Assembly (NCBI RefSeq): GCF_034274695.1
Contig: NZ_CP128362.1
Span: 3,474,501 to 3,538,500 of the forward strand
Length of the DNA stretch: 64,000 bases
Reading direction: 5' to 3'
Origin: Chitinophaga sp. LS1
Lineage (GTDB): Bacteria; Bacteroidota; Bacteroidia; Chitinophagales; Chitinophagaceae
Below the pieces are notes generated by a model that saw only the letters and a program-made list of their open reading frames with translations, was not told the origin of the DNA and searched no databases. Numbering within the stretch: the first letter of the stretch is position 1; each line of letters opens with the position of its first letter. The translations under genes were made by a program, and so were the position numbers. Shown here in pieces: positions 36,647 to 46,627 of this stretch.

Positions 36647-37510
36647 TTAGAATACAATGGTTTTATTTCCATGAATAATTACCCGGTCATCGATATGTGC
36701 AATCACTGCTCTTGTTAACACCTGCCTTTCTATATCTCTACCTAACATAATCAGGTCCGTTACTTCATGTTTATGGCTCACCCTCGCTACATCCTGGTCA
36801 ATGATCGGCCCTTCGTCCAGGTCGTCCGTTACATAGTGGGCAGTAGCGCCTATTAACTTCACACCTCTGTTATAAGCGTTTCTATAAGGGTTTGCTCCTG
36901 CAAATGCCGGGAGGAAACTATGGTGAATATTGATGATCCTACCTGGGAATACGCTCACAAAACCGGGGGAAAGGATCTGCATATAGCGTGCAAGCACGAT
37001 AAAATCAGCATTCGCCCTTCTGATCAGTTTAATCGCTTCCTGTTCCTGCAATGCTTTATTGCCTGCATCTACAGGCAGGTAATGGAAAGGAATTCCGAAG
37101 TCTTCCACGAATTGTTTTAACTCAAGGTGGTTAGAGATCACCAGTGGAATATCTACAGGCAATTCCCCACTGCGCCAGCGCCATAGTAATTCCATGAGGC
37201 AATGGTCATAGCGGGATACCATAATCACCATTTGTTTACGACGATCGGTGTAGTCAATCCGCCATTCCATTTGTCGGGGAGCGGCAACTTTTGCCTGGAA
37301 ATCTTTTTCCAGTTGTTCTTTGGTAAAGGAGGGATTTTCCAGTTGGAAAGACATGCGCATAAAGAAGAGTCCTTCTTTGGGATCCGTACTGTGCTGGCTG
37401 GCGTCAAGGATATTTGCACCGCTGGCGTACAGGAACTGGGACACACCGGCCACGATACCAGGGCGGTCTGGACAGGAGATCAATAGCCTGCCGGTTATAT
37501 CAGTCTGCAT
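36647..37510 (-). CDS. purU: formyltetrahydrofolate deformylase
   Basis: PurU releases formate from 10-formyl-THF, balancing one-carbon pools. 287 residues from the ATG at 37510, which starts the family N-terminus ([19 protein letters not shown]); an upstream start at 37582 adds unrelated residues. An N-terminal ACT domain (~5-85) precedes a formyltransferase domain with [16 protein letters not shown] and the Asp in [12 protein letters not shown]. Monocistronic. Confidence 0.95.
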   Translation of the reverse strand: MQTDITGRLLISCPDRPGIVAGVSQFLYASGANILDASQHSTDPKEGLFFMRMSFQLENPSFTKEQLEKDFQAKVAAPRQMEWRIDYTDRRKQMVIMVSRYDHCLMELLWRWRSGELPVDIPLVISNHLELKQFVEDFGIPFHYLPVDAGNKALQEQEAIKLIRRANADFIVLARYMQILSPGFVSVFPGRIINIHHSFLPAFAGANPYRNAYNRGVKLIGATAHYVTDDLDEGPIIDQDVARVSHKHEVTDLIMLGRDIERQVLTRAVIAHIDDRVIIHGNKTIVF

Positions 37511-37602
37511 AAAAATGAAATATATATGGATATGTAAAATACGAAAGGGAAAGGATTCCGGGGATTTTTTTCTAACGGTCAATCAATCCCGAATACTTAC
37601 TT

Positions 37603-37610
37603 TATTTTTG
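37603..37610 (+). promoter_or_regulatory. candidate -7 box (TATTTTTG)
   Basis: TATTTTTG matches TAnnTTTG and lies 19 nt before the phosphoesterase ATG. No TTG -33 at the right spacing. Confidence 0.4.
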
Positions 37611-37629
37611 GGCCTGCTAAGGGAAATAC

Positions 37630-38121
37630 ATGAAGAAGATAGGATTAATGTCAGACACGCATAGCTACCTCCATCCACAGGTTTTCAAATACTTTGAAAA
37701 GGTGGATGAGATCTGGCATGGAGGTGATATTGGTACCACATCCCTCGCGGATGAACTGGATGCTTTCAAACCTTTCAGGGCCGTTTTCGGCAATATCGAT
37801 GGCAAGGACATCCGGGTGCGTTATCCCGAAAATCTATTCTTTGAAGTAGAAGGCGTAAAAGTATTTATGACACATATTGGCGGTTATCCGGGAAGATATG
37901 CACCGGGCGTCAAAGAGTTATTGTTGAGAAATGCCCCCAAACTGTTCATCTGCGGTCATTCGCATATCCTGAAAGTGATGCCGGACCCGGCTTTGCAACT
38001 ATTACACATGAACCCGGGTGCATGTGGCCAGCAAGGCTGGCATAAGGTAAAAACATTATTGCGGTTCGATGTAAACGACGGAAATATCAGCAATCTGGAA
38101 GTCATAGAGTTGCCAAAATAA
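37630..38121 (+). CDS. YfcE/MJ0936-type metallophosphoesterase
   Basis: 163 residues, the compact bacterial phosphodiesterase type. Metal-binding motifs are in order: GLMSDTHSYL (D-x-H), HGGDIG, FGNIDG (GN-D/H), THIGGY and CGHSHILK (GH-x-H). Acts on an unknown phosphodiester or nucleotide in the cytosol. Start at the ATG directly upstream of KKIGLMSDTH. Confidence 0.92.
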   Translation: MKKIGLMSDTHSYLHPQVFKYFEKVDEIWHGGDIGTTSLADELDAFKPFRAVFGNIDGKDIRVRYPENLFFEVEGVKVFMTHIGGYPGRYAPGVKELLLRNAPKLFICGHSHILKVMPDPALQLLHMNPGACGQQGWHKVKTLLRFDVNDGNISNLEVIELPK

Positions 38122-38180
38122 TACGGAAACCGGCACTCGCACATTTTTTGCAAATCATTGGGGTACTACAACTGTTGCTT

Positions 38181-39224
38181 ATGCGCAAAGGATATTTATT
38201 ATTATCCATTTGTCTGTGTATGTTTCATTTCGCGTTAGGACAACGATCGTCTTTCATTGATAAGATGGGAGATTGGTTTCAGACACAAAATGATACTGCC
38301 TACATAGAGGATCATACCAAAGACCTGACAACACGCTTTTTCGGGTCGAGGAAATATAACTATTACGACATCGTAGATCGTAAACGCAAAACGGAGGTCA
38401 TGTACCGTCCGAATACCCCATTCAACGTAGGTTTTGGGTTCAATTATAAATTCATTGGTATCAACGTCGCGTTCAATCTGCCTTTCATCAACAGTACCGA
38501 CAGGTATGGCAAGACAAAGGCCCTGGATCTGCAGGCGCATTACTACCTGCGCAAGCTGGTGGTAGACTTTTATGGACAGCGTTACAAAGGTTATTACATT
38601 GCTAACTCCCGTGGGATATTGAATGGATTTGATGAAAAAGGCCCGCTTCCTGTGCGTCCTGATATCCGAAATTTGAATATCGGGATGAGTGTGCAGTATG
38701 TATTCAACGATAAGAGATTCTCCTATAGAGCGGCTTATTTGCAAAATGAATATCAGAAGAAGAGTGCCGGTTCATTCCTGATAGGTGGGGAGCTGTTTAC
38801 AGCCAGGATGAAGGGCGATTCTTCACTGATCCCCCGCAATATCACAACGCAGGATTTTATAAATGGTATTAATTATTCAGGCACCAGTATATTTAGTGCT
38901 GCTGCAAATGCGGGGTATGCCTATACATTAGTTTACAAACAACATTTCTTCCTCACATTATCACTCTCCGGCAGTTTGGGGGGTAACTATACCCATTTGT
39001 TCAGAGATGAGGAGAATGACCTCCGCAAGTTTGGGGTTCAGATAAACAATACGGTCCGTGCATCTATCGGCTATAATTCCAGTAAGTATTTTGCCGGCAT
39101 TCACTATGTGAATCTGACTACGCGTAGTCAGTCACCCATTGAGCATACTTTCCAGACCATTGGTGCAGGCAACTTCAGGGTAAGTGTCGTGAGACGGTTT
39201 GGATTAAAGCGAGAGCTTTTCTAA
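38181..39224 (+). CDS. DUF4421 family outer-membrane protein
   Basis: 347 residues from the ATG at 38181, with a signal peptide (RKGYLLLSICLCMFHFALG). The segment YIEDHTKDLTTRFFGSRKYNYYDI is how DUF4421 proteins begin, and the rest shows alternating aromatic/polar strands (FGFNYKFIGINVAF, LDLQAHYYLRKLVVDFYGQ) ending in RVSVVRRFGLK, typical of an outer-membrane beta-barrel. Function unknown. Overlaps the convergent HD gene by 21 nt. Confidence 0.85.
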   Translation: MRKGYLLLSICLCMFHFALGQRSSFIDKMGDWFQTQNDTAYIEDHTKDLTTRFFGSRKYNYYDIVDRKRKTEVMYRPNTPFNVGFGFNYKFIGINVAFNLPFINSTDRYGKTKALDLQAHYYLRKLVVDFYGQRYKGYYIANSRGILNGFDEKGPLPVRPDIRNLNIGMSVQYVFNDKRFSYRAAYLQNEYQKKSAGSFLIGGELFTARMKGDSSLIPRNITTQDFINGINYSGTSIFSAAANAGYAYTLVYKQHFFLTLSLSGSLGGNYTHLFRDEENDLRKFGVQINNTVRASIGYNSSKYFAGIHYVNLTTRSQSPIEHTFQTIGAGNFRVSVVRRFGLKRELF

Positions 39225-39839
39225 TTCCCTGTGTATATTTTCCTTCGCTACAGTATCGAACCGTTCTCTGAATCCAGCTGTCTTATAGATAGAGGGTTGA
39301 TCCAGGAAGTACTGTAAGATTTTTTTCCTGCCTGGTACATACACTGTGTCCGGGTATATACCATACTCCTTCCGTATATTCTTCGCATATGTCTGATACA
39401 TACGTTCAGGTCCGCTCAGTATAAACAGGTCAAAGTCCAGGAAGCAATCCAGGTCGGCATCTCCATTGGGATTTTCATGCGATTTTGTGGCTCTGATGTA
39501 TGCCGATACGCGTGCTATCTTCTCTGCAGGATAGCTGGTTTGCTCCAGGAATTGGGTAGCAACCAATGCACTTCTTTCTTCATTATCCGCTCTTTGTACA
39601 TCATAAATGATGTCGTGGAAAAATACGGCCAGTTGCAGGGCTTCAAGATCGTGTACGAGGTGGTTGTATTCATCTATGAATACGAGCAATGTCTGAACAT
39701 GATCCAGATTATGGTAATACCTGTGTGATTCACTGTAATGGGCTAGTATGGAATTAAAGCCCTCCTGCACCAACGACTCGTCGTTGGTATAGTTGCTCAC
39801 GAGGCTTTCCCAGACATAAAATAGTGGATGGGATTTCAT
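39204..39839 (-). CDS. HD-domain metal-dependent phosphohydrolase
   Basis: 211 residues of the predicted HD-superfamily group. HNLDH (first His), FFHDIIYDVQRADNEERSA (HD pair) and a later Asp in the LDFDLFILSG segment form the metal site. Substrate unknown, perhaps a nucleotide. Cytosolic. Its 3' end overlaps the DUF4421 gene; the 5' spacer holds the aconitase terminator. Confidence 0.88.
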   Translation of the reverse strand: MKSHPLFYVWESLVSNYTNDESLVQEGFNSILAHYSESHRYYHNLDHVQTLLVFIDEYNHLVHDLEALQLAVFFHDIIYDVQRADNEERSALVATQFLEQTSYPAEKIARVSAYIRATKSHENPNGDADLDCFLDFDLFILSGPERMYQTYAKNIRKEYGIYPDTVYVPGRKKILQYFLDQPSIYKTAGFRERFDTVAKENIHRELEKLSL

Positions 39840-39858
39840 GGCCTAAATGTAGACAAAA

Positions 39859-39891
39859 AAAAGACTGACTTAAATGCTAAGTCAGTCTTTT
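39859..39891 (-). terminator. terminator of the aconitase gene
   Basis: AAAAGACTGACTT (39859-39871) pairs with 39879-39891; on the - strand the stem ends in TTTTTTT. Confidence 0.82.
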
Positions 39892-39916
39892 ATCATTACT
39901 AATGACAGTCTTTTGA

Positions 39917-42184
39917 TTATGCTTTCGCGAACTCGGCACGGATAACGTTCAGTGCACCACCTGCTTTGAACCACTCAATCTGTTGTTCATTGTAGGTATG
40001 GTTTACTGTGATTTCGTCCTTGCTACCATCTTTGTGGTTAGCCACCACAGTCAGCGGTTTGCCGGGAGTGAAGGTAGTGAGACCAAGGATATCGAATGTA
40101 TCGTCTTCCTGTATCTTATCGTAATCTTCTTTGTTAGCGAAGGTGAGGCCGAGCATACCTTGTTTTTTCAGGTTTGTTTCGTGGATACGGGCAAAAGATT
40201 TTACCAGGATCGCGCGAACACCCAGGTGACGTGGTTCCATAGCAGCGTGTTCGCGGCTGGAGCCTTCACCGTAGTTCTCATCACCTACTACAATTGAACC
40301 GATACCAGCAGCTTTGTAAGCACGCTGCGTAGCAGGTACAGCACCGTATTCGCCAGTCAGCTGGTTCTTAACGGTATCAGATTTATCGTTGAATGCGTTG
40401 ATCGCACCAATCAGCATGTTGTTAGAAATGTTGTCAAGGTGACCACGGAATTTCAACCATGGACCGGCCATAGAGATATGGTCAGTGGTACATTTACCTT
40501 TCGCCTTGATCAGCAGTTTCAGTCCTTTCAGATCAGTACCTTCCCATGGTGCGAAAGCAGCCAGCAGTTGCAGACGATCGCTGGTAGGAGAAACCACTAC
40601 CTGTAAACCGCTACCATCAGCAGCTGGTGCCTGGTAACCTGGATCATCTACAGCAAAGCCTTTCACAGGCAGTTCAAAACCGGTTGGCTCATCCAGCTTC
40701 ACATCCTGACCATCCTTGTTTTTCAGGGTGTCAGTCAGTGGGTTGAAGGTCAGAGTACCGGCGATAGCCAGTGCGGTTACGATTTCAGGTGAAGCTACAA
40801 AAGCGTGGGTACCTGCCAGACCATCATTTCTCTTAGCGAAGTTACGGTTGAAGGAAGTGATGATAGAGTTCTTACGGTTAGGATCATCGATGTGACGTGC
40901 CCATTGACCGATACAGGGACCGCAGGCGTTAGCCAGTACTACACCACCGATCTGGTTGAAAGTGTCCAGCAGACCATCTCTTTCGATCGTGAAGCGAACC
41001 AGTTCAGAACCGGGGGTGATAGTATATTCAGATTTAACGGGCAGATTTTTGTCGATAGCTTGTTTAGCGAGGGACGCTGCACGGGAAATATCTTCGTAAG
41101 AAGAGTTGGTGCAGGAGCCGATGAGGGCTACTTCCAGTTTTTCAGGCCAGTTGTTTTCTCTCACTGCCTGCGCGAATTTAGAAATAGGCCATGCCAGATC
41201 AGGCGTAAATGGACCATTTACATGTGGTTCAAGTTCGTCGAGGTTGATTTCGATGACCTGATCGTAGTATTTAGAAGGATCTGCGTACACTTCTGCATCA
41301 GGGCGCAGGTGATCTCTCACACCGTCAGCCAGGGAAGCGATTTCGCTACGCTCAGTCGCCTGCAGGTAAGCAGCGATCTTACTATCGTAAGCGAATACGG
41401 AGCAGGTAGCACCGATTTCAGCACCCATGTTACAGATAGTACCTTTACCGGTAGCGCTCAGGCTATCAGCACCTTCACCGAAATATTCAACGATACAGCC
41501 GGTACCACCTTTTACAGTCAGTACACCTGCTACTTTCAGGATAATGTCTTTAGGAGAGGACCATCCGCTCAGTTTACCCGTCAGTTTTACGCCGATCAGT
41601 TTTGGCATTTTCAGTTCCCATGCCAGACCTGCCATTACGTCAACAGCGTCAGCACCACCTACACCGATAGCGAGCATACCCAGACCACCAGCGTTTGGCG
41701 TGTGGGAGTCCGTACCGATCATGAGGCCACCTGGAAAAGCATAGTTTTCCAGAACAACCTGGTGGATAATACCAGCACCTGGTTTCCAGAAGCCAATACC
41801 ATATTTATTGGAGATAGAGGAAAGGAATTCGTAAACTTCCCTGTTGGTGTCATTAGCAGTTGCCAAATCGGCTACTGCGCCTGTTTTAGCTTGAATGAGG
41901 TGATCACAGTGTACAGTAGAGGGAACTGCTACCTTAGCACGGCCGCAGGTCATAAACTGTAACAAGGCCATCTGTGCAGTGGCATCCTGCATCGCAACGC
42001 GATCGGGTGCAAACTCCACGTAAGATTTACCTCTCTCATATGCCGATGTGGTCGGCGAGTATAAGTGAGCATACAAGATCTTTTCTGATAGTGTGAGCGG
42101 GCGTCCTAACAGCTTACGGGTAGCTTCCACCTTACCCGGGAGTGCCGCATACACTTTTTTAATCATTTCGATATCAAACACCAT
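39917..42184 (-). CDS. acn: aconitate hydratase
   Basis: 755 residues, the size of mitochondrial-type aconitase rather than the ~900-residue AcnA or AcnB. Interconverts citrate and isocitrate in the TCA cycle. Cluster cysteines are in [10 protein letters not shown] and [23 protein letters not shown] substrate segment and the swivel-domain [15 protein letters not shown] are present. Monocistronic with its own terminator. Confidence 0.97.
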   Translation of the reverse strand: MVFDIEMIKKVYAALPGKVEATRKLLGRPLTLSEKILYAHLYSPTTSAYERGKSYVEFAPDRVAMQDATAQMALLQFMTCGRAKVAVPSTVHCDHLIQAKTGAVADLATANDTNREVYEFLSSISNKYGIGFWKPGAGIIHQVVLENYAFPGGLMIGTDSHTPNAGGLGMLAIGVGGADAVDVMAGLAWELKMPKLIGVKLTGKLSGWSSPKDIILKVAGVLTVKGGTGCIVEYFGEGADSLSATGKGTICNMGAEIGATCSVFAYDSKIAAYLQATERSEIASLADGVRDHLRPDAEVYADPSKYYDQVIEINLDELEPHVNGPFTPDLAWPISKFAQAVRENNWPEKLEVALIGSCTNSSYEDISRAASLAKQAIDKNLPVKSEYTITPGSELVRFTIERDGLLDTFNQIGGVVLANACGPCIGQWARHIDDPNRKNSIITSFNRNFAKRNDGLAGTHAFVASPEIVTALAIAGTLTFNPLTDTLKNKDGQDVKLDEPTGFELPVKGFAVDDPGYQAPAADGSGLQVVVSPTSDRLQLLAAFAPWEGTDLKGLKLLIKAKGKCTTDHISMAGPWLKFRGHLDNISNNMLIGAINAFNDKSDTVKNQLTGEYGAVPATQRAYKAAGIGSIVVGDENYGEGSSREHAAMEPRHLGVRAILVKSFARIHETNLKKQGMLGLTFANKEDYDKIQEDDTFDILGLTTFTPGKPLTVVANHKDGSKDEITVNHTYNEQQIEWFKAGGALNVIRAEFAKA

Positions 42185-42219
42185 GGAAAAAAATATTTAG
42201 ACCAATTAAAAATGCACCG

Positions 42220-42227
42220 CAAAATTA
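42220..42227 (-). promoter_or_regulatory. candidate -7 box of aconitase (TAATTTTG on - strand)
   Basis: CAAAATTA on the + strand equals TAATTTTG on the - strand, 35 nt upstream of the aconitase ATG. No clear -33 element. Confidence 0.4.
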
Positions 42228-42371
42228 ACTAATTCCGGCTAGTTTATAAAAGATATGTGGTCGATCGCTACCCCCCTACATCTCATGCCATTACATGCCG
42301 TAATCCCTTTAAATTCTTGTTAAATCACTGCTAACACGCTGCAAGTGGCCTTTTACGTGAAAATTTGGCAC

Positions 42372-42402
42372 TTGTTTTTCACATGAGTTTGTGATAAATT
42401 TG
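42372..42402 (+). promoter_or_regulatory. promoter TTG-N20-TAAATTTG of the PspC gene
   Basis: TTG at 42372-42374 and TAAATTTG at 42395-42402 have 20-nt spacing, a good match to the Bacteroidota consensus. The ATG follows after only 4 nt, predicting a leaderless transcript. Confidence 0.62.
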
Positions 42403-42406
42403 ATAT

Positions 42407-42628
42407 ATGAATAGATTTAAAGATTTTGTGGAATGGCAGGCCTTCGGTGTGTGCACCGCGATAGGCAACAGGCTGGGAGTGGCGACTTCCCGCATCCGCT
42501 TGTTCTTTATCTATGTGTCTTTCCTGACGATGGGATCCCCAATCATTGTTTACCTGATCATGGCTTTTTGGGTCAACATGAAGAACTACATTCTCAATGC
42601 CAGAAGAAACCCCCTAAGGTATTTGTAA
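42407..42628 (+). CDS. PspC domain small membrane protein
   Basis: 73 residues. FGVCTAIGNRLGVATSRIRLFFIY followed by the hydrophobic stretch VSFLTMGSPIIVYLIMAFWV matches the PspC domain (G-V-C-x-G-LA-x-YFG... R-L-x-F motif) with one or two membrane helices and a short basic tail. PspC-type proteins take part in envelope stress sensing, but no pspA or pspB is nearby. Single gene with its own promoter. Confidence 0.8.
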   Translation: MNRFKDFVEWQAFGVCTAIGNRLGVATSRIRLFFIYVSFLTMGSPIIVYLIMAFWVNMKNYILNARRNPLRYL

Positions 42629-42649
42629 TTACCACATTCAAACAAAAAA

Positions 42650-42677
42650 GGCTGACCAACATCGCTATTGATCAGCC
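42650..42677 (-). terminator. hairpin terminator (- strand)
   Basis: GGCTGACCAA (42650-42659) pairs with 42668-42677 with one G-T wobble; on the - strand the stem is followed by TTTTTT. It lies 10 nt after the stop of the 133-residue gene. Confidence 0.65.
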
Positions 42678-42686
42678 CTTATTTTC

Positions 42687-43088
42687 TTAATCAAGGTGGA
42701 AATTCGTCATCGCGTGGTAGTGATTCTGTAATTGGTTTACAGTCAATGCACCCTTTATTTCGCGGTGCTCATCCCTGTAATCCAGCCGGATAGCTTCCCG
42801 GCCATCCAATTCATGAAACATGACGGAAAATGGCCCACGAACGTAGATCCTGCGATTGTCAGGATCAGGAGAGATGTTTTCTTTTGTGAATTGCAGTTTA
42901 AGTAACTGTTCTTCGCTGAGCGGAATAGGGTAAACGTCGGCCAGCTCATACCAGAATTCCTGTTCGCCTGTTTGTACACAAACCTGCTTGTCTTCCCGGT
43001 TGACCTCAAGAACGAGGCCCTCGTGCTTTTCGCCTTCGTATTCCACTATTACGGTATCGCCTGCTTTTACATCATGTAAGTTGATCAT
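42687..43088 (-). CDS. hypothetical protein with SH3-like/KOW-type N-terminus
   Basis: 133 residues, not recognised. The start DVKAGDTVIVEYEGEKHEGLVLEVNREDKQVCVQ resembles a small SH3-like barrel with a KOW-like pattern; the rest is charged with a conserved-looking EFWYELADVYPIPLSEEQLLKL segment. No signal or membrane segment. Monocistronic, with a terminator. Probably cytosolic. Confidence 0.68.
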   Translation of the reverse strand: MINLHDVKAGDTVIVEYEGEKHEGLVLEVNREDKQVCVQTGEQEFWYELADVYPIPLSEEQLLKLQFTKENISPDPDNRRIYVRGPFSVMFHELDGREAIRLDYRDEHREIKGALTVNQLQNHYHAMTNFHLD

Positions 43089-43178
43089 TGTGTGGATATT
43101 TTTGGGTGTTATTATTTGAATTTACGAAAAATACCCAAAAATCGGACCGGTAGCAGGTAAGCCGGTTTCCTTAAAAGG

Positions 43179-43209
43179 AAAACGCTTCAGCCACAGGCAA
43201 AAGCGTTTT
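43179..43209 (-). terminator. terminator of kdsA
   Basis: AAAACGCTT (43179-43187) pairs with 43201-43209; an inner GCC/GGC pair may extend it. On the - strand TTTTCCTTTT follows. Confidence 0.7.
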
Positions 43210-43213
43210 ATCA

Positions 43214-44035
43214 TTATCTTACTACTTCTCTGATCCTTACAAGATCTTCCAGCAGTTTTTCCAGCAGATCCAGATGTAACATATTCGCTCCATCAGATTT
43301 TGCACAGGAAGGATCCGGATGTGTTTCGATGAACAGACCATCTGCACCGGTTGCAATCGCAGCTTTCGCAATAGTGCTGATCAGCTTTGGATTACCACCT
43401 GTTACACCGCTTGTCTGGTTAGGTTGTTGCAATGAGTGTGTGCAATCCATGATCACAGGTACACCATGTTCCTTCATAATAGGAATATTTCTGTAGTCTA
43501 CAACCAGGTCCTGGTAACCAAAGGTGGTACCACGTTCTGTCAGCATGATCTTTTCATTACCCGCCTGTCTTACTTTTTCTACAGCAAACTTCATCGCTTC
43601 CCCACTTACAAACTGGCCTTTCTTTACATTCACCACTTTGCCTGTTTCGGCAGCAGCGATCAGGATATCTGTCTGACGGCACAGGAATGCAGGGATCTGC
43701 AATACATCAGCATAAGCAGCAGCCATCGCAGCTTCCGCAGCAGAGTGAATATCGGTAGTAACCGGCAGGTTGAAAGTCTTACCTACTTTCTGCAACAGGT
43801 CCAGTCCTTCCACATCACCAATACCACTAAATGAACTGATACTGGTACGGTTTGCCTTACGGTAAGAGGCTTTGAAAATATATGGTATCTGTAAACGCTC
43901 ACAAATGCGGGATACTTTTTCAGCTACGTGCATCAGCAGCGCCTCGTCTTCCACCACACATGGGCCGGCTATCAGGAAAAAATTCTCTGGATTATATCTT
44001 TCGTTAAAAAGAGCTTTCAAATGTGAAACAGACAT
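43214..44035 (-). CDS. kdsA: 3-deoxy-8-phosphooctulonate synthase
   Basis: KdsA condenses arabinose-5-phosphate and PEP to KDO-8-phosphate for lipopolysaccharide inner core. 273 residues with FLIAGPCVVE, the KASYRKANRTS loop, FLCRQTDIL and ETHPDPSCAKSDGANM. Not clustered with kdsB/kdsD here. Supports a Gram-negative outer membrane with KDO. Confidence 0.97.
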   Translation of the reverse strand: MSVSHLKALFNERYNPENFFLIAGPCVVEDEALLMHVAEKVSRICERLQIPYIFKASYRKANRTSISSFSGIGDVEGLDLLQKVGKTFNLPVTTDIHSAAEAAMAAAYADVLQIPAFLCRQTDILIAAAETGKVVNVKKGQFVSGEAMKFAVEKVRQAGNEKIMLTERGTTFGYQDLVVDYRNIPIMKEHGVPVIMDCTHSLQQPNQTSGVTGGNPKLISTIAKAAIATGADGLFIETHPDPSCAKSDGANMLHLDLLEKLLEDLVRIREVVR

Positions 44036-44055
44036 GATTTTTGGATTTGAGAATG

Positions 44056-44063
44056 CAAAGGTA
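44056..44063 (-). promoter_or_regulatory. candidate -7 box of kdsA (TACCTTTG on - strand)
   Basis: CAAAGGTA on the + strand is TACCTTTG on the - strand, 20 nt before the kdsA ATG. No -33 element recognised. Confidence 0.4.
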
Positions 44064-44270
44064 GGTTATTCTCAGGGATTACTCTGATAAGGGGGAAGGT
44101 GTACATTGTCATGGATTTGTAATCCACTTATTGAAAAAGCTTGCTGGGCCTGTCTATGCTTTTAGCTACCTTCACAGATTGTTACCGCATTGTCATGCGA
44201 TTTATGAAGATGATCGTAATATTTGCGGAACCCAGTAATATTACGTTCTGAAAATTAATCACGAGTTAGC

Positions 44271-45224
44271 ATGAAGAAAGACAAAATCCTGGTAATTGGT
44301 GCCTGTGGTCAGATCGGTGTTGAATTGACACTGGCGCTCAGGAAAATGTATGGCGACACAAATGTTATTGCCTCTGACCTTCGGGAAGAACATGAATTAC
44401 TAAAAGGTTCCGGGCCTTATGTCTCTCTGGATGTGATGAACAAGGAAATGCTGCATGTGCTGGTGATCCGTCACAACATTACCCAGATTTACCTGCTGGC
44501 GGCGATCCTCTCTGCTACCGGCGAAAAGAACCCGCTGCTGGCATGGCATATTAACATGGCCAGCCTGTTGAATGTACTGGACATAGCAAAAGAAGAAGGT
44601 ATTGACAAGGTGTACTGGCCTAGTTCCATTGCTGTATTCGGACCAGATTCTCCAAAGGAAGACACACCACAACATACCATCATCGAGCCTACTACCATTT
44701 ATGGTATCAGTAAGTTTGCCGGTGAACGCTGGTGTGAATACTACAATCACCGTTATGGCGTAGACGTACGCAGCCTGCGTTATCCAGGTCTGATCAGTTA
44801 CAAGTCTGCACCGGGTGGTGGTACTACTGATTATGCAATTGAGATCTTCCACGAGGCGCTGGAAGAAAAGAAATATACCTGTTTCCTGTCTGAAGGCACT
44901 TACCTGCCTATGATGTATATGCCGGATGCGATCCGCGCTACGATTGAACTGATGGAGGCTGATAAGGACAAGATCAAGGTTCGTTCTTCTTACAATTTAG
45001 GTGCGATGAGTTTTTCTCCGAAAGAAATCGCTGCTGAAATAAAGAAACACATTCCTGAGTTTACCATTAACTACGCACCTGACTACAGGCAGGCAATTGC
45101 CGATGGATGGCCACAGAGTATTGATGATGAAAATGCGAGAAATGACTGGGGTTGGAAGCCGGAGTATTGCCTGGAAAAGATGACGACAGATATGCTGAAG
45201 AACCTGAAAGAAACGGTACAGTAG
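44271..45224 (+). CDS. NAD-dependent epimerase/dehydratase, probable SDR-type L-threonine 3-dehydrogenase
   Basis: 317 residues, extended SDR: nucleotide loop GACGQIG (10-16), Asp36, Ser118/Ser119 and Tyr144/Lys148 (YGISK). LLAAILSATGEKNPLLAW and WPSSIAVFGPDSP plus RYPGLISYKSAPGGGTTDYA match the UDP-galactose-epimerase-like threonine dehydrogenases, which oxidise L-threonine to 2-amino-3-ketobutyrate. The kbl partner is not in the window. Alternative sugar-nucleotide activity is less likely. Confidence 0.85.
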   Translation: MKKDKILVIGACGQIGVELTLALRKMYGDTNVIASDLREEHELLKGSGPYVSLDVMNKEMLHVLVIRHNITQIYLLAAILSATGEKNPLLAWHINMASLLNVLDIAKEEGIDKVYWPSSIAVFGPDSPKEDTPQHTIIEPTTIYGISKFAGERWCEYYNHRYGVDVRSLRYPGLISYKSAPGGGTTDYAIEIFHEALEEKKYTCFLSEGTYLPMMYMPDAIRATIELMEADKDKIKVRSSYNLGAMSFSPKEIAAEIKKHIPEFTINYAPDYRQAIADGWPQSIDDENARNDWGWKPEYCLEKMTTDMLKNLKETVQ

Positions 45225-45290
45225 TAAGAGATTTGCTGGCAAGCATCTACACCAGAATAATCCAGAAAAGTCCTGCCTTATGGTGGGATT

Positions 45291-45346
45291 TTTTATTAGA
45301 AAAAAGCCCCGGTTCCTTTTGGAACCGGGGCTTTTTTCTAATAAAA
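45291..45346. terminator. 26-bp perfect bidirectional terminator
   Basis: 45291-45316 pairs exactly with 45321-45346 around TTTT. The core AAAAAAGCCCCGGTTCC is flanked by A/T arms. It ends immediately at the stop codon of cysN (45347) and serves the convergent SDR gene too. Confidence 0.9.
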
Positions 45347-46594
45347 TTATGCTACGAACCCAACGGCAACAGTGGAGTTACTAAACTCATCGATGAGTAT
45401 GAACGCACCGTTTGCAGGATTCACGCTATATGCATCTGCAAAGATCGGCGCAGCGGTCCTGATTGCAATCTTACCAATATCATTCAATCCCATCTCTTTC
45501 TTATCGGGTACCAGTTGATTGCTTGTTACATCTACCACTTCGAGCAACTGCTGCACCTTTGCTTTCACACGGTTAATACCATGTTGCAGCAGGTAAGTTT
45601 TGCCCGGTACCAGTTTTTGCTGATCCATCCAGCAAATGTTTGCAGTAATATCTTTCAGCAGGGCAGGGGCGTTGTCCACCTTTGCGAGCATGCTGCCACG
45701 GCTAGTATCGATTTCAGTTTCCAGTGTGATCACCACGCTCTCACGTGCCTGAGCAATGTCCAGTTGTTTTTCAAACTGTTCGATCGTCTTGATCTTGCTG
45801 GTCTGTTGAGAAGGCAGGGAAATGATTTCATCACCTACATTGAAATGACCACTCGTAACCTTACCGGCAAAGCCACGGAAGTCGTGGAAAGCCTCAGTTC
45901 TTGGGCGGATCACTGACTGTACAGCGAAGCGTGCCGGGTGGGTGCTGTCTGCATGGTCAAAAGAGATCAGCTCCAGGTAATCCAGCAAGGATTCATCCTT
46001 GTACCAGCTGATCTTTTCAGATTTACCGGCTACGTTCTCGCCATACAGGCTGGAAATAGGAATGAACTTGATAGAGGGAGCTTTGTAATCTGCCTGGTCT
46101 ACAAGTGCCTGGAAATCTTCAACGATCTGATTGAAACGTGCTTCGCTATATTCAACCAGGTCCATTTTATTCACACATACTACCAGGTAAGGAATGCGCA
46201 GCAGGCTGGCAATAAAGAAGTGCCTGTAAGTCTGCTCCACGATACCTTTACGGGCATCGATCAGGATCAGGGATACCTGTGCGTTGCTTGCACCGGTTAC
46301 CATGTTCCTGGTATATTCCACGTGACCAGGAGTATCAGCAATAATATATTTACGGTTAGGCGTAGAGAAGTAGATATGAGCCACATCGATGGTGATACCT
46401 TGTTCTCTTTCAGCTACCAGACCATCAGTGAGCAGGGACAGGTCAGTAAAGTCCAGTCCTTTGCGTTTGCTGGCTGCATGCAAAGCTTCCATTTTATCCT
46501 GTGGGATAGAGTTTGTATCATACAGCAGTCTACCTATCAAAGTACTTTTACCGTCATCCACACTGCCGGATGTAGTTATACGTAAAACCTCCAT
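45347..46594 (-). CDS. cysN: sulfate adenylyltransferase subunit 1 (GTPase)
   Basis: 415 residues of the EF-Tu-like GTPase that drives ATP sulfurylase. G1 loop SGSVDDGKSTLIGR (10-23), G3 DTPGHVEYTRNM, G4 NKMDLV. No C-terminal APS kinase (CysC) fusion. It follows cysD by 33 nt on the same strand, the standard order. Generates APS from sulfate and ATP together with CysD. Confidence 0.96.
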   Translation of the reverse strand: MEVLRITTSGSVDDGKSTLIGRLLYDTNSIPQDKMEALHAASKRKGLDFTDLSLLTDGLVAEREQGITIDVAHIYFSTPNRKYIIADTPGHVEYTRNMVTGASNAQVSLILIDARKGIVEQTYRHFFIASLLRIPYLVVCVNKMDLVEYSEARFNQIVEDFQALVDQADYKAPSIKFIPISSLYGENVAGKSEKISWYKDESLLDYLELISFDHADSTHPARFAVQSVIRPRTEAFHDFRGFAGKVTSGHFNVGDEIISLPSQQTSKIKTIEQFEKQLDIAQARESVVITLETEIDTSRGSMLAKVDNAPALLKDITANICWMDQQKLVPGKTYLLQHGINRVKAKVQQLLEVVDVTSNQLVPDKKEMGLNDIGKIAIRTAAPIFADAYSVNPANGAFILIDEFSNSTVAVGFVA

Positions 46595-46627
46595 TTATTG
46601 AAATTTCAGAATGTTAAGAGTAATTGT

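Noticed and set aside
40805..41962. 385-codon open frame antisense to aconitase
   Set aside because: Shadow of a highly conserved gene; its translation is low-plausibility and lacks any motif or start-site signal.
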